This document shows positions 9,246 through 16,783 of a DNA stretch of 63,139 nucleotides, one piece after another. Under the pieces are notes generated by a model. The model was not told the origin of the DNA. It saw only the letters and a program-made list of their open reading frames with translations, and ran no database searches. A program made the translations under genes and the position numbers. This DNA is from an uncultured Collinsella sp. (lineage in GTDB: Bacteria > Actinomycetota > Coriobacteriia > Coriobacteriales > Coriobacteriaceae): NCBI GenBank assembly GCA_959600835.1, contig CAUGNQ010000004.1, positions 1-63,139 on the forward strand, read 5' to 3'. Numbering within the stretch: the first letter of the stretch is position 1; each line of letters begins with the position of its first letter.

Positions 9246-9491
9246 AGGTGCTCCCTCCGTGCGATTCGTGCGCACTCGTTTTTCGCACCTTAGCGTACCC
9301 CACTTGAGCCCGCGGCGCAGAAACACCCCCGCAATGAGTTGGCCTTCAACTGATATATCACAAAATCGCTGTTCAGAGGCATCGTTAAGCAGCGTAAAAT
9401 AGGAGCGCTGACCATGCTGGGAAACACGTACGAAACGTTTCCGGCAAACCACACGCGTGCAACATGCACGCCTGATACGTTGGAGGCATCT

Positions 9492-10055
9492 ATGGGTCTG
9501 CTCGATTCGCTCAAGTCCACGTTCACTTCGTCGGGCGAGGCGTCCGTTCCGCCCGCAGCAAGCTTCGCCACCCGCGAAGGCGTCATCTACGCTCCCGTCA
9601 ACGGCGTGCTCGTCAATCTGAGTGAGGTTCCCGACGAGACCATCGCCTCGGGCATGCTCGGCCAGGGCTACGGCATCGAGCCCATTACCGGCACCATTTA
9701 CGCCCCCGCTAACGGCCGTATCGGCGCCACCACCGTCACCAACCACTCCATCGGCATGATCACCGAGGACGGTCTTCGCGTGTTCATCCATGTTGGCCTG
9801 GGCACCGTGGAAATGAACGGCAAGGGTTTTGCCCGCTTTGTCGAGATGGGTGACACGGTCAAGGCCGGCCAGCCGCTCATCAGCTTCGATCGCGAGGCCA
9901 TCAAGGCCGCCGGCCACGAGGACATCGTGACCGTCATCATCTCCGAGCTCGATCGTCTTAAGAGCATCGACCATGTCGGCGAGTCCGGAACGCTTATCGG
10001 CGGCAACCCGCTCGTCAAGCTGGGCGACCCGCTGCTGGTAGCCAAGACCAAGTAG
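9492..10055 (+). CDS. crr: PTS glucose-type EIIA protein
   Basis: A 187-residue stand-alone EIIA of the glucose/sucrose/beta-glucoside family (PF00358 type), which carries phosphate from HPr-His to an EIIB domain. The two conserved histidines are H85 (TNHSIGM) and the phosphorylated H100 (FIHVGLGTV). The frame is open from 9414, but GGAGG sits 6 nt before the ATG at 9492, giving the natural N-terminus. About 25 non-conserved residues precede the EIIA fold. The EIIBC at 26760 lacks an EIIA domain and is a plausible partner. A strong terminator follows. Confidence 0.92.
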   Translation: MGLLDSLKSTFTSSGEASVPPAASFATREGVIYAPVNGVLVNLSEVPDETIASGMLGQGYGIEPITGTIYAPANGRIGATTVTNHSIGMITEDGLRVFIHVGLGTVEMNGKGFARFVEMGDTVKAGQPLISFDREAIKAAGHEDIVTVIISELDRLKSIDHVGESGTLIGGNPLVKLGDPLLVAKTK

Positions 10056-10088
10056 CCAGGCCCCGCGCCACACAGCCAAAAGGCAACA

Positions 10089-10130
10089 CGAAAAGCGCCC
10101 ACGAGCATTTGCCGTGGGCGCTTTTCGTTT
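10089..10130 (+). terminator. Intrinsic terminator after EIIA gene
   Basis: A 14-bp stem CGAAAAGCGCCCAC with its perfect complement, an 11-nt loop, then TTT. It is 34 nt after the stop codon. Confidence 0.9.
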
Positions 10131-10235
10131 GAAAAACCATCCCGCCAATGCCTTATCTGTATAGCCCAAATGAGCCGAGCTGCTAGAATATCGAACTGTA
10201 TGGATAACTATCATTCAACCGTTATGGGAGGATAC

Positions 10236-11639
10236 GTGAACCGCACCAAAATCGCGCAGCTTTACGCCGATGCCGAGTCGCTTGGCGGCCAGACCGTCAC
10301 CGTCGCCGGCTGGGTCAAGTCCATCCGCGACATGAAGAACTTTGGCTTTGTTACGCTCAACGACGGCAGCTGCTTCCGCGACCTGCAGGTCGTCATGAAC
10401 CGCGAGGCACTCGACAACTACGACGAGATCGCCCATCAAAACGTCTCGGCCGCACTCATTTGCACCGGCACCGTCAAGCTGACCCCCGATGCGCCCCAGC
10501 CCTTCGAGCTTTCTGCCACCTCCATCGAGATCGAGGGCGTCAGCGCCCCGGATTACCCGCTGCAGAAGAAGCGCGCAACCGTCGAGTTCCTGCGCACCCA
10601 GCAGCACCTGCGCCCGCGCACCAACCTGTTCCGCGCCGTCTTCCGCATTCGCTCTGTCGCGGCTGCCGCCATCCACCGCTTCTTCCAGGAGCAGGGCTTT
10701 GTCTACGTCAACACCCCCATCATCACCACGAGCGACTGCGAGGGCGCCGGCGAGATGTTCCGCGTGACCACGCTCGACCCCAAAAATCCGCCCCTCACCG
10801 AGTCCGGCGAGGTCGACTGGAGCCAGGACTTCTTTGGCAAGCATGCGAGCCTCACCGTGTCCGGCCAGCTCAATGCCGAGAACTTTGCCATGGCCTTTGG
10901 CGACGTGTACACCTTTGGCCCCACCTTCCGTGCCGAGAACTCCAACACCACGCGCCACGCCGCCGAGTTTTGGATGATCGAGCCCGAGATGGCCTTTGCC
11001 GACCTTAACGACTATATGGATAACGCCGAGGCCATGCTCAAGTATGTCCTCAAGGACGTCATGGCAACCTGCCCCGACGAGCTCAATATGCTCAACAAGT
11101 TTGTGGACAAGGGTCTGCTCGAGCGCCTGGACCATGTCGCCAACTCCGACTTTGCCCGCGTTACCTACACCGAGGCCGTCGAGATCCTGGAGCAGGCAGT
11201 CGCTGCTGGCCACCAGTTTGATTACCCCGTCAGCTGGGGCATCGACCTGCAGACCGAGCACGAGCGCTTCCTGACCGAGGAGCACTTTAAGCGACCGACT
11301 TTTGTGACCGACTACCCGGCCGAGATCAAGGCCTTCTACATGCGCATGAACGAGGACGGCAAGACCGTCGCCGCCGCCGACTGCCTGGTGCCGGGCATCG
11401 GCGAGATCATCGGTGGCTCCCAGCGCGAGGAGCGCCTGGATCTGCTCGAGGCCCGCATCAAGGACCTGGGCATGAATCCCGAGCAGTACAAGTACTACCT
11501 TGACCTGCGCCGCTACGGTTCCTGCAAGCACGCCGGCTACGGCTTGGGCTTCGAGCGCTTGGTCATGTATCTGACCGGCGTGGGCAACATCCGCGACGTC
11601 CTGCCGCACCCGCGCACCGTGGGCAACGCCGACTTCTAA
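10236..11639 (+). CDS. asnS: Asparaginyl-tRNA synthetase
   Basis: A 467-residue class IIb aminoacyl-tRNA synthetase that attaches asparagine to tRNA-Asn. The N-terminal OB-fold anticodon-binding domain covers about residues 1-115. Class II motif 2 (FRAENSNTTRH) and motif 3 (GLGFERLVMYLTG) are clear. The start is GTG at 10236, with GGAGG 6 nt upstream; the in-frame ATG codons before it lack a ribosome site. The length equals that of bacterial AsnRS. It is a single-gene unit with its own terminator. Confidence 0.95.
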   Translation: MNRTKIAQLYADAESLGGQTVTVAGWVKSIRDMKNFGFVTLNDGSCFRDLQVVMNREALDNYDEIAHQNVSAALICTGTVKLTPDAPQPFELSATSIEIEGVSAPDYPLQKKRATVEFLRTQQHLRPRTNLFRAVFRIRSVAAAAIHRFFQEQGFVYVNTPIITTSDCEGAGEMFRVTTLDPKNPPLTESGEVDWSQDFFGKHASLTVSGQLNAENFAMAFGDVYTFGPTFRAENSNTTRHAAEFWMIEPEMAFADLNDYMDNAEAMLKYVLKDVMATCPDELNMLNKFVDKGLLERLDHVANSDFARVTYTEAVEILEQAVAAGHQFDYPVSWGIDLQTEHERFLTEEHFKRPTFVTDYPAEIKAFYMRMNEDGKTVAAADCLVPGIGEIIGGSQREERLDLLEARIKDLGMNPEQYKYYLDLRRYGSCKHAGYGLGFERLVMYLTGVGNIRDVLPHPRTVGNADF

Positions 11640-11680
11640 TCGCCACAGCGCCACCAAACGCGTTCCAGCGCATCACGCCA

Positions 11681-11712
11681 GCGCCTCTCGGCAAGCCGAG
11701 GGGCGCTTTTTT
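11681..11712 (+). terminator. Intrinsic terminator after asnS
   Basis: The stem GCGCCTCTCGGC pairs with GCCGAGGGGCGC, followed by six T. It lies 42 nt after the asnS stop. Confidence 0.92.
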
Positions 11713-11879
11713 CAACAGTATCCGTCAAGCTTTTGGCAAGATTTTGGTCAGTTGAGCAGGGCTGTTGAAAACTCGACCCGCCGCTTGCCGACGACTACCG
11801 ACCGCCCGGAGCGTCCTGCACCCCTGGGAAAGCCCCGCGCCCTAGGCTCCATACCGTCGCCACCCAAAACGGAAAGGAC

Positions 11880-12674
11880 GTGGACGCCATGACCGAAACC
11901 GCTGTTGAAACTTACGAGACCACGACGAGGGGCGCCGCCTCGATGGCAGCCTATCGCGCCGTTCGCATCCTGCAACTATTAAGCGAAAACACCGGCGAGG
12001 ACAAGGCCATGCTTTCCGATGAGTTGATCCGGCGTCTCGCCCATCCCGACGACCCCGCCCGCATGCCCATCTCGGCGGCGCGGCGCAGCATCTACACCGC
12101 CATCTCCGCACTTCGCCATGCCGGATACGTAATTGAATACAAGCGCGGCGTGGGGTATCGGCTCTTGACCCGTCCGCTCACCGACGAAGAGATCATCCGG
12201 CTCCACGGCATGGTCATGCGCAACCGCTCTACGCCCATCGCCATTCGAAAAAGCATGGCGCAGCACCTGGTCGCCATGGCGAGTGCCGACGTTCGCGGCT
12301 ACCTCGATGCACCCGAGCCTGCTCCAAGCGCAGGCGACAAATCCACCAAGGCCACACGCACGCCCGTCAAGCGCATCGATGCCTGCGAGCTCATCGAGCA
12401 GGCCATCGACCACGGAACCACGGTGAGTTTTGATATTTCGAGTGTCACGGCACGCGGAGAGGTCGAAGTGGCGCGGATGACACTCCGGCCCTTTGCCATC
12501 AAGCAACGAGACGGCATCTCGTATTTGCTGGGAACGGTCTATGACGCGCGAGGCGCCGACGACACGCTGCGTACCGTTGAGATCGGCCGCATGAGAAACG
12601 TCACCACACGTCTCCTCGACGGCAAGAAGCTCTTCGCCGCCCTGGACGAGGACGACGCCGCCTCCGCCGCATAA
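11880..12674 (+). CDS. WYL-domain transcriptional regulator
   Basis: A 264-residue regulator. Residues 25-100 look like an N-terminal winged helix (RAVRILQLLSE, then ARRSIYTAISALRHAGY and GYRL wing). A C-terminal segment around residues 205-245 with RPFAIKQRDGISYLLGTVYD matches the WYL region, although the Trp is replaced by Ser-Tyr. WYL proteins are often ligand-responsive regulators of metabolism or defence. Two starts compete: GTG at 11880 and ATG at 11889, both after GGAAAGG. It stands alone, upstream of the ABC transporter genes, and could control them; that link is only positional. Confidence 0.75.
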   Translation: MDAMTETAVETYETTTRGAASMAAYRAVRILQLLSENTGEDKAMLSDELIRRLAHPDDPARMPISAARRSIYTAISALRHAGYVIEYKRGVGYRLLTRPLTDEEIIRLHGMVMRNRSTPIAIRKSMAQHLVAMASADVRGYLDAPEPAPSAGDKSTKATRTPVKRIDACELIEQAIDHGTTVSFDISSVTARGEVEVARMTLRPFAIKQRDGISYLLGTVYDARGADDTLRTVEIGRMRNVTTRLLDGKKLFAALDEDDAASAA

Positions 12675-12743
12675 GACCCTCCGCCGCCCATTCGACTACC
12701 CGTACCGCCCATCCGATTCTGTATTAAAAAACCCGCCAGGCTG

Positions 12744-12771
12744 TTGTAAAAATGGACATCAGCGCTACTAT
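12744..12771 (+). promoter_or_regulatory. Candidate promoter of the ABC transporter operon
   Basis: TTGTAA and TACTAT are separated by 16 nt, 64 nt upstream of the substrate-binding protein start. The leader between them and the ATG contains no T-box signature. Confidence 0.45.
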
Positions 12772-12834
12772 AGTTCCACTTGCACTTTGTCCCAGTGCAG
12801 TGTTTCCAGCCATTTTTATACTGGGGGTAATGAT

Positions 12835-13815
12835 ATGAAGGACATCACCATCAGCCGCAGGAGCCTTCTGGTCTCCGCCGGTCTGCTCGCGCTCGCCCCG
12901 CTCGCCGGATGCGGCGGCAACTCTGGTTCCGGCTCTGCTGCCGCCGGTTCCGACTACACCATCGGCGTTCTGCAACTCACCGAGCACTCCGCACTCGATG
13001 CCGCCAACGACGGCTTTGTCAAGGCCATCAAGGAGAGCGGCCTTAAGGTCAAGATCGACCAGAAGAACGCCCAGAACGACCAGTCCACGTGTAAGTCCAT
13101 TGCCGACAAGTTTGTGGGCGACAACGTCAACCTGATTTATGCCATCGCCACGCCCGCCGCGCAGGCTGCCGCCGGCGCCACGGCCGATATCCCCATCGTG
13201 GGCTGTGCCATCACCGACTACGCCGCCTCCGGCCTGGTCCAGGACAACGACAAGCCCGGCACCAACGTCACGGGCGCTTCCGACCTCACCCCAGTCGCCG
13301 AGCAGCTCGAGATGATGCAGAAGGTCCTGCCCGACGTTAAAAAGGTCGGCCTGCTCTACTGCACCGCCGAGTCCAACTCCGACGTCCAGATCAAAGCCGC
13401 CAAGAAGGAGCTCAACAAGCTGGGCCTCGAGTACACCGATTTCACCGTCTCGAGCTCCAACGAGATCCAGTCCGTCGTCGAGTCCGCCGTGGGCAAGGTC
13501 GACGCGCTCTACTCCCCCACCGACAACACCATCGCCGCGGGCGCTTCGCAGGTCGGTCAGATCTGCAAGGAGAACAAGCTCCCCTTCGTGACTGGCGAGG
13601 AGGGTATGTGCATGGCCGGCGGCCTGTTCACCCTCTCCATCAACTATGAGGACCTGGGCTACGCCGCGGGCGAGATGGCCGTTAAGATCCTGAAGGGCGA
13701 GGCCAAGCCCGAAGACATGCCGATCAAGCACCTCTCGAGCAAGAACCTGGTCGTCGTCAAGAACGACGAGATGGCCGAGGCGTTGGGCATCGACCTTTCC
13801 GCCCTGGACGAGTAG
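12835..13815 (+). CDS. ABC transporter substrate-binding lipoprotein, TrpX-like
   Basis: A 326-residue periplasmic-type binding protein of the ABC_sub_bind family (PF04392 type). The signal peptide has a lipobox LAGC ending at C26, and the preceding SRRSLLVSAG resembles a twin-arginine signal, which is notable because tatA is in this window. Two lobes follow. Relatives bind tryptophan, tyrosine or other aromatic ligands, but the ligand is not visible here. The start at 12835 is preceded by GGGGG. It is the first gene of a substrate-binding/permease/ATPase set, separated from the permease by a hairpin. Confidence 0.85.
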   Translation: MKDITISRRSLLVSAGLLALAPLAGCGGNSGSGSAAAGSDYTIGVLQLTEHSALDAANDGFVKAIKESGLKVKIDQKNAQNDQSTCKSIADKFVGDNVNLIYAIATPAAQAAAGATADIPIVGCAITDYAASGLVQDNDKPGTNVTGASDLTPVAEQLEMMQKVLPDVKKVGLLYCTAESNSDVQIKAAKKELNKLGLEYTDFTVSSSNEIQSVVESAVGKVDALYSPTDNTIAAGASQVGQICKENKLPFVTGEEGMCMAGGLFTLSINYEDLGYAAGEMAVKILKGEAKPEDMPIKHLSSKNLVVVKNDEMAEALGIDLSALDE

Positions 13816-13885
13816 CACCATGCGCCGTAACGCATCTAGGGTTCGTTCTCGCCCATAGCTGCGTTATTCAATATCTGAGCCATTG

Positions 13886-13913
13886 GGGCGAACGTCATAG
13901 ACCGGCGTTCGCC
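13886..13913 (+). terminator. Hairpin between binding-protein and permease genes
   Basis: GGGCGAACG pairs with CGTTCGCCC around a 10-nt loop, followed by TGCTTGTTT. It may partly terminate or stabilise the binding-protein mRNA so that it is made in excess over the membrane parts. Confidence 0.6.
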
Positions 13914-14018
13914 CTGCTTGTTTCAGATATAACAAAACGTTTGCCTGCCGTTCTTATATTCATTGTTACCGCTATTATGGAACATCACGTGTCCACCCTA
14001 TCCTAGGAGGTATGAAGC

Positions 14019-14942
14019 ATGCTCATTGCATTGCAGGGCGCCGTTTCGCAGGGCGTCCTCTGGGGCATTATGGTGCTTGGCGTGTTTATCACGTTCCGCC
14101 TGCTCGACATCCCCGATATGACCTGCGACGGCAGCTTTGCCCTCGGCGGCTGCGTCTGCGCCGTACTCATCGTCAATAACAACGTCGACCCGCTGCTCGC
14201 CGTGCTGGCCGGTATGTGCGCCGGCGCCATCGCGGGCGCCGTCACGGGCATTCTGACCACCGTCTTTGAGATTCCCGCGATCCTCGCCGGAATCCTCACC
14301 CAGATCAGCCTGTGGTCCATCAACCTACGCATCATGGGCAAGTCCAATACGCCCATTCTTGCCAAGGGCACCGTGTTCTCGGCCGTCAGCAATATGACCG
14401 GTCTGCCGCAGTCCACCGTTGCCATCATCTTGGGCATCCTGCTCGCCGTGGCTATCGTTGCCATCCTGTATTGGTTCTTTGGCACCGAGATCGGCTCGGC
14501 GCTGCGCGCCACCGGCAACAACGAGTACATGATCCGCGCCCTGGGCGTCAACACCAACTCCACCAAGATGATCGCCCTCGTGCTCTCCAACGCCCTCATC
14601 GGCCTTTCGGGCGCGCTCATCTGCCAGAGCCAGAAGTATGCCGACATTGGTATGGGCACCGGTGCCATCGTTATCGGTCTTGCCGCCATTGTTATCGGTG
14701 AGGTGCTCGGCCGTCTGCTGCCCGGCGGCCTCACGCAGTTTAGCGTCCGTCTTGCCTCCGCCGTCTTTGGCTCCGTGGTGTACTTCCTTATCCGCGCCAT
14801 CGTGCTGCAGTTGGGCATGGACGCCAACGACATGAAGCTGCTCTCCGCTGTGATTGTCGCTGTGGCTCTGTGCGTGCCCGTGGTTTGGGAGCGTTATAAG
14901 CTCCGCAGCTCCTACACGAAGGGGGATGAGGCAGATGCTTAA
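14019..14942 (+). CDS. ABC transporter permease, TrpY-like
   Basis: A 307-residue integral membrane protein with about eight to nine hydrophobic segments, of the branched-chain/TrpY type permease family (BPD_transp_2). The segment FRLLDIPDMTCDGSFALGG near residues 26-45 is typical of this subgroup. AGGAGG is 8 nt before the ATG. The last codons overlap the start of the ATPase gene (ATGCTTAA), showing translational coupling. Confidence 0.88.
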   Translation: MLIALQGAVSQGVLWGIMVLGVFITFRLLDIPDMTCDGSFALGGCVCAVLIVNNNVDPLLAVLAGMCAGAIAGAVTGILTTVFEIPAILAGILTQISLWSINLRIMGKSNTPILAKGTVFSAVSNMTGLPQSTVAIILGILLAVAIVAILYWFFGTEIGSALRATGNNEYMIRALGVNTNSTKMIALVLSNALIGLSGALICQSQKYADIGMGTGAIVIGLAAIVIGEVLGRLLPGGLTQFSVRLASAVFGSVVYFLIRAIVLQLGMDANDMKLLSAVIVAVALCVPVVWERYKLRSSYTKGDEADA

Positions 14943-15729
14943 GCTCTCGCACGTCAAGAAGACCTTTAACAAGGGCACCGTCACCGAAAAGCGCGCGCTC
15001 ACCGGCGTCGACCTCACCCTGAATGACGGCGACTTTGTAACCGTGATCGGCGGCAACGGCGCCGGCAAGTCCACGCTGCTCAACATGATCGCCGGCGTGT
15101 ACCCGCTCGATTCGGGCGTTATTGAGCTCGACGGCACCGATATCTCGCGCCTGAGCGAGTCGCAGCGCGCCAAGTACCTGGGCCGCGTGTTTCAGGACCC
15201 CATGCGCGGTACCGCTGCCGACATGCAAATCGCCGAGAACCTGGCCCTCGCCAAGCGTCGCGGCCAGCGTCGCGGCCTTTCGTGGGGCGTCACCAAGGCC
15301 GAGAAAGATGAGTACGTTGAGCTACTCAAGCGCCTGGACCTTGGTCTGGACACGCGTCTCAACGCCAAGGTCGGCCTGCTCTCGGGCGGCCAACGCCAGG
15401 CGCTCACCCTGCTGATGGCCACGCTCACCAGGCCGCGCCTGCTGCTGCTCGACGAGCACACCGCGGCCCTCGACCCCAAGACGGCCTCTAAGGTGCTCAA
15501 CCTGACCGAGGAGATCGTCGACGAGAACCACCTGACCACGCTCATGGTCACGCACAACATGAACGACGCTATCCGTCTGGGCAACCGTCTGATCATGATG
15601 CACGAAGGCCACGTGATCTACGACGTGGCCGGTGACGAGAAGAAGTCGCTCACCGTGGCCGACCTGCTGCAGAAGTTCGAGGAGGTCTCGGGCGGCGAGC
15701 TCGCCAACGACCGCATGCTGCTAAGCTAA
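14935..15729 (+). CDS. ABC transporter ATPase, TrpZ-like
   Basis: A 264-residue nucleotide-binding subunit. Walker A is GGNGAGKST, the signature is LSGGQRQALTLLMA and Walker B is LLLLDEHTAAL, followed by the H-loop in MVTHNMNDA. The ATG at 14935 lies inside the end of the permease gene with GAGG just upstream; earlier in-frame starts lie deeper in the permease. Its TAA stop is part of a repeat hairpin at 15728. Confidence 0.9.
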   Translation: MLKLSHVKKTFNKGTVTEKRALTGVDLTLNDGDFVTVIGGNGAGKSTLLNMIAGVYPLDSGVIELDGTDISRLSESQRAKYLGRVFQDPMRGTAADMQIAENLALAKRRGQRRGLSWGVTKAEKDEYVELLKRLDLGLDTRLNAKVGLLSGGQRQALTLLMATLTRPRLLLLDEHTAALDPKTASKVLNLTEEIVDENHLTTLMVTHNMNDAIRLGNRLIMMHEGHVIYDVAGDEKKSLTVADLLQKFEEVSGGELANDRMLLS

Positions 15730-15771
15730 ACCTACCAAAAAGGGACAGGTTTATTTTGGCAGGTTTTATCT
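15728..15771 (+). repeat. Stop-codon hairpin repeat, GGGACAG loop (copy 1)
   Basis: AAACCTACCAAAA pairs with TTTTGGCAGGTTT around the loop AGGGACAGGTTTA. The first two A are the end of the ABC ATPase TAA stop. The first 44 nt match 55797-55842 on the opposite strand almost perfectly. The loop resembles the GGGGACAG core of REP elements linked to RAYT-type transposases in other bacteria (recall, not searched). Confidence 0.8.
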
Positions 15772-15782
15772 GCGCAAACGTC

Positions 15783-15822
15783 AAAACCGCCGCAAAGGGA
15801 CAGACGCCCTTGCGGCGGTTTT
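15783..15822 (+). terminator. Second GGGACAG hairpin, terminator-like
   Basis: AAAACCGCCGCAAAGGG pairs with CCCTTGCGGCGGTTTT; the loop region carries GGGACAGACG. It follows copy 1 in tandem and ends in TTTT, so it is a good terminator for the ABC operon as well as a repeat. Confidence 0.8.
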
Positions 15823-15844
15823 CGCTAACCCCCATATCGAGCAC

Positions 15845-15879
15845 AGAAGCCCGTCCGAATTTGATCGGACGGGCTTCTT
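15845..15879. terminator. Hairpin upstream of mscS-type gene
   Basis: AGAAGCCCGTCCGA pairs with CGGACGGGCTTCT; a T-rich end is present only briefly. It lies 43 nt before the MscS start and may be a third transcript-end hairpin or a 5' leader structure. Confidence 0.5.
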
Positions 15880-15921
15880 GATGGGTATCATGGTTGGACG
15901 ATCATTAGGAGGTTTCTCTAC

Positions 15922-16689
15922 ATGGAATTGTTTGAGCCGATTCTTCATTTCTTTGCACAACGATGGGTCCACAACATTATCTGGGCAGGTATCTTGGCCA
16001 TCGGCACCGCCGTTGCCGCCAAGGTCGCGTCCAAGACCCTGTACCACCTGCTCAACCGCGACGATAACCCACTCCCTTCATCAAGCATCTTCATCAACAT
16101 CGCGCGCGCCGTCATTTGGATGATCGGCGGCAGCTTTATCCTCGACAACTGCTTTGGCATTAATGCAAACGCCCTCGTCGCCGCTCTTGGCGTCGGCGGC
16201 ATCGCCATCTCGCTCGGCTTTCAGGACACGCTGTCAAACCTTATCGGTGGCATGCAGGTGACCTTTATGGGCATCATCAAACCCGGCGACAATATCGAGG
16301 TCGGCGGCGTGACGGGCGTGGTCCAAGATATCACCTGGCGCCATACGACCATCGAGGACGCCTGCGGGCAGACCATCATCGTCCCCAACTCAAATATCTC
16401 CAAGAACACGCTCGTGCACCTCATGCCCTTTGGGCGCGTTGCCGTGCCCGTTGCCGTAAAGGACACGTCCAAGTGGGCCTCGTTGGACGCGCTGGCAGAT
16501 GAGCTTACCGACGCCACCAAGGCCGCGGTGCTTCCCATCTCTGGCTTTGACAAGGAGCCCTACGTGCTCTTTAGCGAGATCGGCGACTTTGGCGTCAAGG
16601 GCAAAATCATCTTTATCGTCAGCGACGACAGCACCACTTTCACGGCAGCCGACGCTTGCATCCGCGCCATCGCCCCCATCATCGCCTAA
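15922..16689 (+). CDS. Mechanosensitive ion channel, MscS family
   Basis: A 255-residue inner-membrane channel that releases solutes on hypo-osmotic shock. Three N-terminal hydrophobic segments (about residues 15-35, 60-80, 85-110) lead into the pore-lining helix with ALVAALGVGGIAISLGFQDTLSN and the beta domain (GDNIEVGGVTGVVQDITWRHT). The length is typical of small MscS. The start has AGGAGG 7 nt upstream. Its TAA overlaps a repeat hairpin. It is a single-gene unit. Confidence 0.92.
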   Translation: MELFEPILHFFAQRWVHNIIWAGILAIGTAVAAKVASKTLYHLLNRDDNPLPSSSIFINIARAVIWMIGGSFILDNCFGINANALVAALGVGGIAISLGFQDTLSNLIGGMQVTFMGIIKPGDNIEVGGVTGVVQDITWRHTTIEDACGQTIIVPNSNISKNTLVHLMPFGRVAVPVAVKDTSKWASLDALADELTDATKAAVLPISGFDKEPYVLFSEIGDFGVKGKIIFIVSDDSTTFTAADACIRAIAPIIA

Positions 16690-16727
16690 AACCACCGCAA
16701 AGGGGACAGGCACCATTGTGGTGGTTT
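16688..16727 (+). repeat. Stop-codon hairpin repeat, GGGGACAGGCACC loop
   Basis: AAAACCACCGCAA pairs with TTGTGGTGGTTT over 12 bp around AGGGGACAGGCACCA. The stem begins with the AA of the MscS TAA stop codon. The loop core matches the other hairpins at 15728, 48042 and 55803. Confidence 0.8.
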
Positions 16728-16783
16728 CGCATCGTGGTACCATGGTTCATATCGTTGTTTAAACGACTAAGGGAGTAGACACC

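Noticed and set aside
8346..10214. Longer N-terminus for the alpha/beta hydrolase (to 10214)
   Set aside because: The extension is antisense to the PTS EIIA gene; the ATG at 9245 has a strong ribosome site and the domain starts there.
12675..12834. T-box leader before the TrpX-like gene
   Set aside because: No AGGGTGG-like T-box core or terminator/antiterminator pair is present.
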